NCBI RefSeq assembly: GCF_015865035.1
Contig: NZ_JADZGI010000001.1
Span: 2,542,001 to 2,606,000 of the forward strand
Reading direction: 5' to 3'
Source of the DNA: Novosphingobium aureum
GTDB taxonomy: Bacteria; Pseudomonadota; Alphaproteobacteria; Sphingomonadales; Sphingomonadaceae
Length of the DNA stretch: 64,000 nucleotides
Shown here: positions 18,046 through 29,000 of the stretch, in pieces
Numbering within the stretch: the stretch's first letter is position 1
Layout of the letters: every line of letters starts with the position of its first letter
The notes under the pieces: model-generated
Seen by the model: the letters and a program-made list of their open reading frames with translations, nothing else
Database searches by the model: none
Told to the model about the DNA's origin: nothing
Position numbers and translations under genes: made by a program

Positions 18046-18633
18046 GTGAGCCGAGTTGCGTATTTCCGCGTGTCCACCGCAGATCAGTTGATTGACGCCC
18101 AGCGCGCACAAATGGAGGGACCGTTCGATCGAGAATTCGCCGATCATGCCGTAAGCGGTTCTACAATGGCGCAAAGTCGGCCCGGCTTTTCCGAGATGCT
18201 GCGATATGTCCGTGAGGGAGACACTCTCTATCTCTATGCAGTCGATCGCCTTGGCCGCGATGCCATCGATATTCAGACGAACGTCAGAGAGCTGTTGGAC
18301 AAAGGCGTCACACTTCACATTCGTGGACTGGGTCCGATCGGTCGAGGTGTCGGAGAGCTCATCATCGCGGTCCTTGCTCAGATCGCAGAAATGGAAAGAC
18401 AGCGGATCTTTGAACGGACCCAAGCAGGCCGCGCCGCAGCTATCAGATCCTTGATCGCGATGGGGCGCACGCACCGCGGCAAAGAAAGCCTAGGGCGACC
18501 GCGAGCTTGCAATCCGACCGAGGTCCGCGAATGGCGTGAAGAAAACAATGCCAGCATTGCCGTCACCTGCCGGCAGTTCGGAATCTCGCCTTCGACAGTC
18601 AAACGCTACTGTCGCATGGGCAAAGGAGAGTGA
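18046..18633 (+). CDS. serine recombinase, resolvase/invertase family
   Basis: A 195-aa small serine recombinase with the N-terminal catalytic signature YFRVSTADQ (nucleophile Ser10), the Arg-rich VDRLGRDAIDI, the long E-helix region LAQIAEMERQRIFERTQAG and a C-terminal helix-turn-helix (TCRQFGISPSTVKRYC) for site binding. The N-terminal GTG at 18046 follows a purine-rich AAGGAAAAAGAA. In mobile elements such enzymes resolve dimers or co-integrates, or invert DNA segments. No obvious invertible segment flanked by repeats was found nearby. Confidence 0.9.
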   Translation: MSRVAYFRVSTADQLIDAQRAQMEGPFDREFADHAVSGSTMAQSRPGFSEMLRYVREGDTLYLYAVDRLGRDAIDIQTNVRELLDKGVTLHIRGLGPIGRGVGELIIAVLAQIAEMERQRIFERTQAGRAAAIRSLIAMGRTHRGKESLGRPRACNPTEVREWREENNASIAVTCRQFGISPSTVKRYCRMGKGE

Positions 18634-18675
18634 CCGCTGGCAATAACGCCATGCGAAACGATGTCGCCGTGTTGG

Positions 18676-19593
18676 TCACTCTTCCGCGAAGAAATCCTCG
18701 TCTAGCCGCTTGAACTCGATCTTGCGGCTGACGCGGACGCCGACGCCATATTCGATCATCAGGTCGGTCAGACGGTCCCCGTCGATCAGGATGACGCGCT
18801 GGGCGAGGTGCTTGACGTACTCGCGCGCCTGGCTGCTGAAGGTGGAGGTGGTGACGAACACGCCCTTGGTGGCGCCATGGCCGACCAAGCTACCGACGAA
18901 GGCCGGCACATCGGGGCGACCGACCGTAGTGTCGGCATAGCGTTTGGCCTGCACATAGACCCGGTCGAGCCCCAGCCTGTCCTCGTTGATGACGCCGTCC
19001 ACGCCGCCGTCGCCCGAACGGCCGAGCTGGGTGGCTGCGTTCTTGTGCGATCCGCCATAGCCCATGGCAATCAGCAGATCGACGATCAGTTGCTCGAAGA
19101 AAGCCGGAGTGTTCTGGACGATGCGTTCCAGCAGCTCCGCGCGGAGGGCCGATTGCACCGCCTGATAGGCCGCTTCAATCTGCTCTTCCGGCGTACCGGC
19201 TTCGGCTGACGGGGCGATGGCAGCGGGCGCGGCATCATCGTCAACGGACTTCTGGCCGCTGTAAAATTCGCGAAAGCCCTCATAGTCCTTCAGTTCGTTC
19301 ACGCCGATGCGCGCGGGATTGGATGCCAACAGCGCCCGCCCCGCTTCGGTCGCGATGAAACGTCCCCGCTTCGGCGAGGCGACAAGACCCGCCTTGGACA
19401 TATAGAATTTTGCCCAATGGATGCGGTTGTGGAGCAGGCGTTGCCGTCCGCTGGGCAGCATTTCTTCGCGTTCGTCCAGACTGAGGCCGAGATCATCGGC
19501 GATGCGTTCGGCGGCATCGGCCACGCGCTGTTCGCCGCTGGCGGCGAGGCGCAGGACCGGCAGCATCAATGTCTGATAATCGGGGATGGCCAT
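18676..19593 (-). CDS. mrr: Mrr-family restriction endonuclease
   Basis: A 305-aa protein with an N-terminal winged-helix Mrr_N domain (residues 1-90) and a C-terminal Mrr catalytic domain. The PD-(D/E)xK active site is visible as Glu167 in FFEQLI, Asp199 in GDGGVDG and Gln215-x-Lys217 in VYVQAKRY; a linker of about 45 aa rich in Ala/Asp/Glu joins the two. Mrr enzymes cut DNA carrying foreign methylation. It starts 4 bp after hsdS, making it the last gene of the hsd operon. This pairing suggests a second-layer nuclease against incoming modified DNA. Confidence 0.88.
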   Translation of the reverse strand: MAIPDYQTLMLPVLRLAASGEQRVADAAERIADDLGLSLDEREEMLPSGRQRLLHNRIHWAKFYMSKAGLVASPKRGRFIATEAGRALLASNPARIGVNELKDYEGFREFYSGQKSVDDDAAPAAIAPSAEAGTPEEQIEAAYQAVQSALRAELLERIVQNTPAFFEQLIVDLLIAMGYGGSHKNAATQLGRSGDGGVDGVINEDRLGLDRVYVQAKRYADTTVGRPDVPAFVGSLVGHGATKGVFVTTSTFSSQAREYVKHLAQRVILIDGDRLTDLMIEYGVGVRVSRKIEFKRLDEDFFAEE

Positions 19594-19597
19594 GGGA

Positions 19598-21013
19598 TCA
19601 GGCAGCCTTCTTGCGGCCGCGCTTGGCCTTTGGCGCGGTAGCGCGTTCTGATCGGATGCGATCGAGCAAGGCGCTGGCGGGTTCGTCGGCGGGGTCTTGT
19701 GGCACTAGTTCGCCTTTGAAAGCCTTCGCGAGCACGGATTGATCAAGTCGGTCAATCAGCTTGCGGCTGCTGGACGCATCAGACGAAAGGCGTTCGACCC
19801 AGGCAAAGGCAGATTTTATGCGACGAACGAGTTCCGTTTGCTCGGCCTCCGAACAAATAGGGATCGGCAAACCTTTGACTTTGGAAATACTCAATGTGTG
19901 CAAGCCAGAACTAGACGATGCGACGGCTTCAATCGCAGCTCGCCCTCCCGGCGACATCAGCCAGTACAGCGCAAATTCGGGCAAAACGGCGCGGTCTAAA
20001 CTCACACGGATCAAATGATTCTGATGCGAGCAGCCAGGCACTTCATCATTCCAAACGGCTACTCGGCCTATCTGATCGATGCTGCCATTGCCTTCGACAA
20101 CGAGGAGATCGCCCGCCCGAAGTAAGGTGCGCTGATATTCGGCCTCCGTGCATCCAACATGGGCTATGTCGGCAAGCCTGAGTTGATTGGCGTACACATT
20201 GGCAACCCGCAGATACGGCACCTGCTTCGGCAAGGATTTCCGAGCTGCGTTTTTTGTGAGGCCGCCAGTAACCTGGCCTACTCCTCCGATGGATGCCCAC
20301 GCCCACCCAATCGGTAGCTCATCTAACTGTGATGCACGGGCGTCGATCCGATCGCCACCTTGAGCTGCGATTCCATTATGTTCCATGCCTCGCGTCAAAT
20401 CACCCCGGAAGGCGGCGGCGAGGATGGCCTGTTTGTATTTCTCGACGAGGCGGGGAATGTGGTCGAGATGGTCGCGGGCGCGTTTGGATTTGCCGGTGAG
20501 GCTGTCGATCTTCGCCACAATCCTCCGCTGTTCGGGAAGTGGCGAGACAGGCAACTCCATCGCACGAACGTCTTCCAGATTGAGTCTCGGTACCGCAGTT
20601 CCTAACCGCGCTTCGTCGAATTGCCTCCGAGCCGATGGCGACCGCAAGAAATGGGCCATGAACGCCGTAGACGTCAGGGCACGCCTAGCGCGAACACGAC
20701 ACGACGATTGAGTAATGTTCCCGCCAGCCAAATCTTCAGGAACCGTAGCTACTTTTCCGATCGTGCCCACAATCGAGAGTAAAACGTCCCCGGCATCAAG
20801 TGATGATCGGCTATATCGCTTTGCAATCTCGGGAGTGGTGCGTCGCAACTCTGTCAGTTGAATGGCATCGTTTACGATTTCAGTGGGTCGAACATAAGGA
20901 ACACCCTCTTTCTGGTCAGGGCCGGGCTGAAGAATTCCGTAAATAATAGGGGCATCGGGCTCAACCGCTTCAGCGAGAGAGATGGTAGCCCAACCTTGCG
21001 GCAATCCATTCAT
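19598..21013 (-). CDS. hsdS: type I restriction-modification specificity subunit S
   Basis: A 471-aa HsdS that sets the DNA target of the type I complex. Two target-recognition domains are visible (about 1-170 and 230-400), each followed by a conserved helical spacer (PLPEQRRIVAKIDSLTGK near 178 and SEAEQTELVRRIKSAF near 395). The tail is Lys/Arg-rich (PKAKRGRKKAA). Starts inside the hsdM stop (ATGA overlap) and ends 4 bp before mrr. The recognition sequence cannot be read from the sequence. Confidence 0.93.
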   Translation of the reverse strand: MNGLPQGWATISLAEAVEPDAPIIYGILQPGPDQKEGVPYVRPTEIVNDAIQLTELRRTTPEIAKRYSRSSLDAGDVLLSIVGTIGKVATVPEDLAGGNITQSSCRVRARRALTSTAFMAHFLRSPSARRQFDEARLGTAVPRLNLEDVRAMELPVSPLPEQRRIVAKIDSLTGKSKRARDHLDHIPRLVEKYKQAILAAAFRGDLTRGMEHNGIAAQGGDRIDARASQLDELPIGWAWASIGGVGQVTGGLTKNAARKSLPKQVPYLRVANVYANQLRLADIAHVGCTEAEYQRTLLRAGDLLVVEGNGSIDQIGRVAVWNDEVPGCSHQNHLIRVSLDRAVLPEFALYWLMSPGGRAAIEAVASSSSGLHTLSISKVKGLPIPICSEAEQTELVRRIKSAFAWVERLSSDASSSRKLIDRLDQSVLAKAFKGELVPQDPADEPASALLDRIRSERATAPKAKRGRKKAA

Positions 21014-22476
21014 GCCGCTGCTCCCGCGACGGCAGCAGCTTCGTCAACGCTATCCGGCTCCAACTCGTCCGACAGCACTTCAATTTCTTCCAGCGCCGCC
21101 TTCAGATGGCCGATGATGGCGGCAGCAATATCCTCCGGTTCGGTCAGCGCCTCTTCGGCCTCCGCTTCAGTGTCGCGAAGCCAGCTTATGTCGAGGTTGT
21201 CATTGCGATCGGTGATGGCAGCCCGATCGAACTTCCGCCAGCGGCTGTCCTCTCCCTGATCCTGCCTCGCAGCGCCGCCATTGGCGTCTGCACCATAAGC
21301 GGCTTCAAAATCCGCAAAGTCGGCAACCGACAGCGGGCGGGTCTTGCCATAGGCAGGCGCATTCGCCCGCATGTCATAGACCCAGACTGCCTTCGTATTG
21401 CCCTTGTCGCTCTTGCCGCGCCGGAAGAACAGCACGTTGGTCTTGACGCCCTGCGCATAGAAAATGCCGGTCGGCAGGCGCAGGATGGTGTGCAGGTCGC
21501 ACAGGTCCATCAGCCATGTGCGCAGGCGGCGGCCCGTATTATCCTCGAACAGCACGTTATCGGGAATCACCACGGCAGCGCGGCCACCGGGAGCCAGTGC
21601 GCGCACGATATGTTCGACGAAGGCAAGCTGCTTGTTCGACGTGTCCGCCGTGATCGAGAAGTCGGATCGGGTCGGACGCCCGCCGCCCTTCTTGGTGCCG
21701 AAGGGTGGATTGGTCAGGATCAGATTGGCTTTGGGCAGCGCCTCACCATCGGGGGAGAGGGTATCGATATTCTCCATGCCGCCTTCGATGCCGTGCAGCA
21801 GCAGGTTCATCATGCTCAGGCGATGGGTGTCCGGCACCAGCTCCGCGCCGGAAAAGGCGTTGTGCCGCTGGAAGAAGGCCTGCTGCTCCGTCAGCGTGTA
21901 GAGATCATCCGTATGATCCTTGATGTAGCGATCGGCGGCGACGAGGAAACCGGCCGTTCCCCCTGCTGGGTCCTGGATTACTTCCCCCGGCTGCGGCTGC
22001 ATCAAGCGCACGATGCAGTCAATCAGCGGGCGCGGCGTGAAATATTGCCCGGCACCGGATTTCTTGTCGGCAGCGTTCTTTTCCAACAGGCCTTCATAAA
22101 GGTTGCCCAGCCCCTCTTCGCGGGCGGAGAACCAGTCGAGCTGATCGATGTTGGAGGTTAGCGCCTTGAGGTTGGTCGGCTTGCGCAGGCGGGTCTGTGC
22201 GTCGATGAAAATGGCGCCGACCAGCGCGTCCTTCGCCTTGCCGAGTTCGAGCAGCATCGCCTTGTAATAATCGAGCTGATCCATGCCTTCGCGTTTGGCG
22301 AGCAGGCCCCAGCGCCACCCTTCCGGCAGCTGCTCTTCCTTGCCGGTTTCCTCCAGCATCTTGAGGAACAGCAGGTAGGTCAGCTCCGTCACATATTCGT
22401 TATAGGTGACGCCATCGTCGCGCAGGACGTTGCACAGGCCCCAGAGCTTGGCGACGATATCGGTGGTGGTACTCAT
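21010..22476 (-). CDS. hsdM: type I restriction-modification DNA adenine methyltransferase subunit M
   Basis: A 488-aa N6-adenine methyltransferase. The N-terminal helical HsdM_N domain (1-130) is followed by the SAM-binding motif DPAGGTAGF at about 169-177, reached after GQYFTPRPLID, and the catalytic NPPF at 256-259. With HsdS it protects host DNA; with HsdR it restricts foreign DNA. It begins immediately after hsdR (no gap) and overlaps hsdS by four bases, forming one operon hsdR-hsdM-hsdS-mrr. Confidence 0.95.
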   Translation of the reverse strand: MSTTTDIVAKLWGLCNVLRDDGVTYNEYVTELTYLLFLKMLEETGKEEQLPEGWRWGLLAKREGMDQLDYYKAMLLELGKAKDALVGAIFIDAQTRLRKPTNLKALTSNIDQLDWFSAREEGLGNLYEGLLEKNAADKKSGAGQYFTPRPLIDCIVRLMQPQPGEVIQDPAGGTAGFLVAADRYIKDHTDDLYTLTEQQAFFQRHNAFSGAELVPDTHRLSMMNLLLHGIEGGMENIDTLSPDGEALPKANLILTNPPFGTKKGGGRPTRSDFSITADTSNKQLAFVEHIVRALAPGGRAAVVIPDNVLFEDNTGRRLRTWLMDLCDLHTILRLPTGIFYAQGVKTNVLFFRRGKSDKGNTKAVWVYDMRANAPAYGKTRPLSVADFADFEAAYGADANGGAARQDQGEDSRWRKFDRAAITDRNDNLDISWLRDTEAEAEEALTEPEDIAAAIIGHLKAALEEIEVLSDELEPDSVDEAAAVAGAAA

Positions 22477-25400
22477 TTACGCGGTCTTCTTCCACAATTC
22501 TTCGTTGATGCCAGCGAGGATGCTTTCCAATTCCCCGCCGAACACCTTGTTCAGGCGATTGAAGCCCCCATCGGCGATGAACGGCTCCTTGTCGATGGCG
22601 GCGCAGTCCACCACGATTTCTTTTTCAATCTGCTCACCGATCCGCTTGAGCCAGCGTTTCTGCGGGTCAGTCCATGCACGGCTTGCCATGATAGCGCGCA
22701 TCGCGCCCCGCACGCGGTCTTCATAGGGGATAAGGGCATCGCCCAGCGCGGCCTGACGGACGAAGCCGATGACCGAAGCAGCGATTTCCTCATTGCGTGC
22801 ATCAGCCCAGGCGCGACGCAGATTGGCGTCTGAGAAACCCTTGGAGTCCAAAGCCAGGCGCAGTTCCTTGAGATCCGCGCGGGTCAGATCGCGGGGACGC
22901 TGCACGACGAGCTTCAGCGCGGCGATGGTGTTGATATTGTCGCGCACGAAGGCGGCAAAGCTGTCCAGAAAATCCTCAGGCTTCGCGCCGCTACCATAGC
23001 CACGCGACACATCGACGACATGATCCGCGTGCTTGGAAATCGGGACAAAGCCGGGATTGTCCCCATCAGCCTGCCAATCGAGGATGGCACCGATCGCGGC
23101 GCGATCCTTCAGCCAGGCGGCAAGCCCCGGCGAATCACCGGACATGACCCGCTGCAACATGGCCTCCGGCGTTTCGCCCGCTGCGGCCTCGAACTGCTGC
23201 CTAGCCTCATCGGTCAGCTTTTTGATCCGGCGGCGCAGCTTGACGGCCAGCTGTTCGCGGATGGCCTCCCGCTGCCCATCGTTCTGCGCTTCCGTCATTT
23301 CGCGGACAAGCTGGGCGAAGCTGATCGAGGGGTTGACCACAACCGGCTTCATATCGGTCATGTTCTGGAGGTGAGGATAGAGATCGACGGCATCGAAAAT
23401 CCGGAAAACCTCCTTGCCTATTTCCGGGCACTGACGGGTCGCACGGCCGATCATCTGTTCATACAGGATGCGGCTGTTCACCCGGCGCAGGAACACGAGG
23501 TTGGTGATCTTTGGCACATCGATGCCGGTGGTGAGCAGGTCGACGGTGACGACGATTTGGGGGTTGGCATCGTTGCGAAACGAGCGAATCCAGTTCTTCA
23601 CCTTGTCTACGCTGCCCGTGATTTTCTTCACGGCTGCGTCGTCAATCTCCCCATATTGCTCGGCGAAAGCGGCCTTGATGGCGCTCACCACCATATCCGC
23701 ATGGGCATCGGTCGCGGCAAAGATCAGCGTCTTGCCCGGTAGCGCGGGGTCAATGTGCCGTGCCAGTTCCTCCGCCACGACACGGTTGAACTCAGGTGTG
23801 ATGACCTGCCGGTTGAATGCCTCGACCTCGAAACGGATTTCGTCCGGTGCGTGGGCCAGATCGACTTCGCCGGTCCGGGTGTTGAGCAGTTCAAGCTCCT
23901 CATCTTTCTCGAACTTGATGCCAGCCCGCGCCAACGCGGTTTCGATACGGATCGGCGGCTCATGGTCGATCAGGAAGCCATCGACCACCGCTTCGCGATA
24001 GGAATATGTGAAGACCGGATCGCCGAAAATGTCGGTGGTATGGAGCGCAGGCGTGGCCGTCAGGCCGATCTTCACCGCGTCGAAATAGTCCAGTACGCGC
24101 CGATATTTCGAGATATAATCGTCCTGCCCCCGGAAGCTCAATTCTGCATCGGACATTTCCCGGTCGAGCAGATAGCCGCGATGGCATTCGTCGATCACCA
24201 TCAGGTCATATTGGTCAACGGGCGGCACGGATGCGCCATCGGCAGCGAACAGGACTCGCTTCACTAGCCCCTGAATCGTGCAGATGTGGACTTTGGTTTC
24301 CACGTCCGGGGTAACGTCTCCCAACCCCTTGAGGCCGAAGATTTCGGCGAATGTCTTACCGGACACGACCTTGGTGGTCGAAAATTCGCCCTCTGTCTGG
24401 TCGCCCAACGCACTGCGATCGACAACGAAGCAGATCCGCCGGAACCGTTTGGCCGACAGCAAGCGGTACAACATCGCGATAGCGAGCTTGGTCTTGCCGG
24501 TGCCGGTCGCCATCGCGACCAGGACGGCGCGCTGCTCAGCCGACAATGCCGCCTCGACCGAGCGGATCGCGCTTTCCTGATAATGCCGAAGCGGGAAACC
24601 GAATTCGAACGGCTGCGCCTTAAGTGCGGCATCCGCTGCGTCCTGATCGACCTCAAGCTGCCCGGTAAGGCCTTCCGGCGTCGGCCAGTCCACCAACGCG
24701 CGACGATGGTTTTCTGCGCGACGGGTATCGCGGAACCAGATGCCGCTCTCGGTCTCAATCTGCTTGAGATAGGACCGGCCATTCGCGCTGAACACGAATG
24801 GCACCTTGTGCTCGCCCCATGGCCCACCGGCATAGCTGAAATCGGCGCTGTCCCTGATGCCGGTCGAATAGCGTTCAGCCTGGTCGATCGCGGCTGACAC
24901 ATTCTTCCGCCGCCGCTTCGCCTCCACAACGCCGATCAGAGTTGTGCCAACGAACAGGGCATAATCGGCGGGGCCATTTGAAGTAGGCCACTCAGCGATG
25001 GCGAGATTATGACCTTTTGCAGGTCGAACACCGTTGCCGTATCGAAGGTCGCGGGTATCAACCTCCCAGCCACGATCGCGCAATTGCTGGTCGATGAGGG
25101 CACGGGTTTCCGCTTCGTCGAGGTCGATCTTAACCGCAGCCTTTTCACCGCGCTCGACCAATTGAGCAGCCTCAGCGCGCGGTACAGTTTCCGCTTCGGC
25201 TTGAAGGTCGACGAGCTTGCTCGTGACTGCGGCCTTCTCAGCGTCAATGTCCTGGGCGACCTTCTCCCAGGCGGCTCGCTCCTCGGCCTCCCGCGCCAAT
25301 CGCTCTTCTATGGCCTCGCGAGCGTGGGCTTGTTCCTCAGCTTCCAGGCGAGCGCGGGCTGCATCGCCTTCAGTTTCTGCCACCTTCTGCCGGAGCTTTT

Positions 25401-25854
25401 CAATCTCTGCGCGCAGGGCAACGGTTGCATCAACGGGTTGGCGCGGCGGCACGAATGCGCCGGACTGGAAGTTAGCAGCCCGGCCATAGGTTCGATGAAA
25501 CCAGACGCCGAGTGACCAAGCGAATTTCAGTGCCGTCAGGGCTGTGGAATGATTGCCCTTCGCTTCATGCACGGCGCTGTTGCCCGCTTTCCGCAGGGCA
25601 TGAAAGATATCGCTGGCTTCCTTGGGGATCAGGCGATCATATGACAGGCGGCGCAGCGTTTCTTCGAATGTCTCGCGCTCATCACGATAAACGGCGTGAT
25701 GCGCTGCGACCATCTTCGCCATCAATTCAGCGAACTGGCGAAGCTTGACGATGGCGGTTGACGGATCGCTTGAGAAATAGCGTTCCGCCAGCCCTCCCAA
25801 CGTCACCAGCTGCTTATCATGGGCCTCAAGGAAGCCGAAATTCAGCGATTCCAC
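22477..25854 (-). CDS. hsdR: type I restriction enzyme subunit R
   Basis: A 1125-aa motor and nuclease subunit. Order of domains: N-terminal DUF4145-like helical domain (1-125), a charged coiled coil (about 145-235), the PD-(D/E)xK nuclease with Asp297 and Glu311-x-Lys313 (VVEAKRR), then a superfamily 2 helicase with Walker A ATGTGKT (449-455), DECH box (VIDECHRG), LTATPA and the C-terminal helicase motif IGRATRQ, ending with an EcoEI-type C-terminal domain. First gene of its operon; a short 155-bp gap separates it from the relaxase gene upstream. All catalytic motifs look intact. Confidence 0.95.
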   Translation of the reverse strand: MESLNFGFLEAHDKQLVTLGGLAERYFSSDPSTAIVKLRQFAELMAKMVAAHHAVYRDERETFEETLRRLSYDRLIPKEASDIFHALRKAGNSAVHEAKGNHSTALTALKFAWSLGVWFHRTYGRAANFQSGAFVPPRQPVDATVALRAEIEKLRQKVAETEGDAARARLEAEEQAHAREAIEERLAREAEERAAWEKVAQDIDAEKAAVTSKLVDLQAEAETVPRAEAAQLVERGEKAAVKIDLDEAETRALIDQQLRDRGWEVDTRDLRYGNGVRPAKGHNLAIAEWPTSNGPADYALFVGTTLIGVVEAKRRRKNVSAAIDQAERYSTGIRDSADFSYAGGPWGEHKVPFVFSANGRSYLKQIETESGIWFRDTRRAENHRRALVDWPTPEGLTGQLEVDQDAADAALKAQPFEFGFPLRHYQESAIRSVEAALSAEQRAVLVAMATGTGKTKLAIAMLYRLLSAKRFRRICFVVDRSALGDQTEGEFSTTKVVSGKTFAEIFGLKGLGDVTPDVETKVHICTIQGLVKRVLFAADGASVPPVDQYDLMVIDECHRGYLLDREMSDAELSFRGQDDYISKYRRVLDYFDAVKIGLTATPALHTTDIFGDPVFTYSYREAVVDGFLIDHEPPIRIETALARAGIKFEKDEELELLNTRTGEVDLAHAPDEIRFEVEAFNRQVITPEFNRVVAEELARHIDPALPGKTLIFAATDAHADMVVSAIKAAFAEQYGEIDDAAVKKITGSVDKVKNWIRSFRNDANPQIVVTVDLLTTGIDVPKITNLVFLRRVNSRILYEQMIGRATRQCPEIGKEVFRIFDAVDLYPHLQNMTDMKPVVVNPSISFAQLVREMTEAQNDGQREAIREQLAVKLRRRIKKLTDEARQQFEAAAGETPEAMLQRVMSGDSPGLAAWLKDRAAIGAILDWQADGDNPGFVPISKHADHVVDVSRGYGSGAKPEDFLDSFAAFVRDNINTIAALKLVVQRPRDLTRADLKELRLALDSKGFSDANLRRAWADARNEEIAASVIGFVRQAALGDALIPYEDRVRGAMRAIMASRAWTDPQKRWLKRIGEQIEKEIVVDCAAIDKEPFIADGGFNRLNKVFGGELESILAGINEELWKKTA

Positions 25855-26009
25855 ATCGCCCCCTCATCCGTCGACATCACCGCAATTCACACAACCGACA
25901 CTAAGGTGGTACTTGGAACCGATCCGCCAAGGCAAATGCTAATTCGTCCAGAAATCAGACATTTCGCAAATTTCTATCAACGGCAGAAAAATCTCACGTT
26001 CGGGCGCCA

Positions 26010-29000
26010 TCAGCGCGACCTTTGGCCACGCAAACTGTTGGCGAGGGCCTGTAATCGCTCGAATTCGGCATCCCTTCCCGAAGCCGGCAGCGTTGTCGAA
26101 CGTTCCTGATCGGAGATTTTGACAGTCTTCTGCGCTTTAGTTTGGACTGGTGGGGGCTTTACAAACGCCTCCCGCTCGCGATTTGACCAGTACATATCGG
26201 CCAGCGCCAGCAAATCAGAGATGGGTTTGTATGTAGACCAAGAAGACAGGGTATCAGCCAGTGCCTGATCCGGAAGTTTAACATCCCACCCCTGCTCCGA
26301 CCGCCGAACCGTCCGGCTTTTCCCCAGTTTTAGCTCCGCAATTGCACGCCGCGCCACCTCCACTCGCTTCGCTTCAGAAACGTCCAACCACGGAGAGGCT
26401 GCACGCTCTCGCATCGCAGCGGCTATCACGGGATGATCGGAAAAGACCTCGACGGTTATGTCCCAGCCCGATTCCTGCGGCGAGATTTTCAGGCGCCCAT
26501 TTTCCTGGACCACACGCATGGCCGGATCCGATAGCAAAGCAGTCCTCAAGCTCTCTACGGCGGCATCGCGGGCGGGGTCGGGTTTTAGCTCCGGCTGGAG
26601 GACAGGTACCGGCTGGCCAATCAGTTGTCCGGCCGATTCTTCTCCTAAGCGACCACGATCAAACGCAATGCCGTTTTCAGTTTCGCCCCCTTGCGCCGCT
26701 TGCGGATTTGCGCGTTCAGCGTTCTCTCGTGGGCCGTCCATCATAGTAGATCGATCCCGCGGTCCTACCCCGCGGATAAGCTCCTTACCCGCCTGCGATC
26801 TGCTGGCAGCGATTTCTCTAGCCTGAGCAAACACCCCCTTCGCTCGGGGCGTCTGTCCGGCACTCACTCTGCCGTCTGCAGTTTCGGCCAACGAGATATG
26901 CTTAGAGTGAGGCAGCGCACCTCCAGCCTCTTGAATGGAGGCGCTAGACGAACCAACCTCCTTCGCTGCCTGGTTCGCCATGTCAGGCACGGTTACGGCG
27001 GGACTGATTAGTGACAATGCGCCCACATCACTGATAACCGCCTCCCGCGCCGGTTGAGCCGCTATGAGTGCCGCAACGTCCGGCCGACCTTTGTAACGTT
27101 GCAACAGAGCTGCTGCAGTTGGAAATCCGGCCACCCCTTCGATACCATAGGACTTGATCGCCGCGCGCAGGCGTCCGACTTCCGCATCCTGAATTTTAAG
27201 TTGGGACTTGAGAAAGGCAGGTGCCCGCCTTTCTAGAGGCTGGGACCGCAAGAGCGCTCTGCTAGCGGCATCCAACGTTGGGACGTCAAACCCTTTAGCG
27301 GTACGAATTATGACGGGCTTGTCGCGAAGGATGCGCTCGCGCAACGCCGCCCACCGCAACGTAATTGGACGAACTGGTGGGGTACTCTCCAGACGAGCGC
27401 CTGCCTGCTGGCGCCCCGATATCTTTTCCAGTTCCATACGGAATTCGGCGAGTATGCCTTCGATTTCTTCAACCATTCTCCGCACGTCACGCTCGGCCGT
27501 CCGCCGATCTGATTGATAGGGGGCTAGAGTCGTCGTGACATGTTGGAGGTGCGCCACAGCCTCGTGACGCCGACGCTCAATCTTGGCCTGATCGCGCACG
27601 ATCGAGGCCTTGGCCTTACCAGCGTGAATGCTATCGAGCATCCGGTCGCAGTTGCGCTGCACCAATTCGGCGCGTGATTTGGCGAGGAGCTCGAACAATG
27701 TCAGTGTTTCAAGTGCCGCTTCTGCACCTTTGACGGCGTAAAGCAGGTCACGCAATCGGTCCCAAGTTTGATCAAAATGACGATACCAGTCGGTTTTCTT
27801 GTCTGCCTTTGCCAGAACGTCAGCCATCTGTTGCGCCAGCGCTAAGCGATCGGCAAACCTCGTCCGTTCCCGATCTTCGATTTCACCCAGCTCAGCCTGA
27901 AGCGACCTGTACATATTTTCAGTTTCGGCTTCAGTGGCGACGCCAAATTTCGAAAGCCGAGATGCCGCCGGTCCCATGTGCATCTGCGGCTTTCGTTGCA
28001 TGCCGGCCTCGGCGAAACTTCGAGGATCTAACCGGCGCTTGACCTTCAACTTTTCCAGTTCTGCATTGCAAAGATCTGCAAAGTGGGCCCGCATTTGAGC
28101 GATATCTCGGGCGCCGGCCTCCCAATATGCGCCATCTGCCTCCTTTCCTTGCCGGCGCTTTTTTTCCAGCTTCACGTAGTATTTTTTGCGCTCCGCCGCG
28201 CTGAGCTCAATGTCCCATTTCTCCGCAGCCTCAATGAAATTGCAGGCACGATCGTGACTGACCACATGCACATGCGAATTGCGCCGATCATTATCGGCAT
28301 CAGGATCATGCAACACCAACGTGTACATAGTGCCCATGCCGTCAAAGGTGGCGGCCAAGCCACGAAGAACACGATCTAGGGCTTCGGGGGCAGTTGCGAT
28401 CTCGACTGGAACTTCAAAGACCCATCGGTTCTGAACGCGGCCATTACGCGTCCGAGGTATGGTGACGGGCGGGCGGTGGGCGTCCCAGCCATCGATGGCG
28501 GACAGGCGAGCGAGAACAGAAGCCGCGAGCCCGGCGTCACACTCTACCCGTACCGGTTTTCGATCACGCAACCGTTCAGAGCGTACAGAGCCGGTCGTCT
28601 GCAGCGCGATAATCTTGCTCAGCGGGGCCTGAACACCTTCAACATCGGCGAGCACCTTCTTCGCCCCCTCCCAAAACGCCGGCGCCGCCCTGTCCGGGAA
28701 AAAGGCAACGTGTGGAGCCGAAGCCCGACGTTCATTCTGCTCTACCGCTTTCCAAAACCCTCCCCGGACGACCGGATCTGACGAAATATTTGATATGACC
28801 CTGGCTACCCGAGAGTGCTCTAACTCGTCATGCGTTTCGCTGGGTGCCAGAGCCGCATATCGTTCAAACTGGTCCGCACTGATCGCGGGCGATTCCAAAG
28901 CCACCGCTTGCTCGGCGACATAGATTTCGAATCCCGCCGCATCTTTCCTTTTGTCCGGTCCAGAGGCAGCACTTTTCTTGCGGCTTCGGCCAGCAACCTC

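Noticed and set aside
18046..18633. The serine recombinase as an invertase controlling a phase switch
   Set aside because: No pair of inverted repeats flanking a promoter or gene was found near it, so a resolvase role is the simpler reading.
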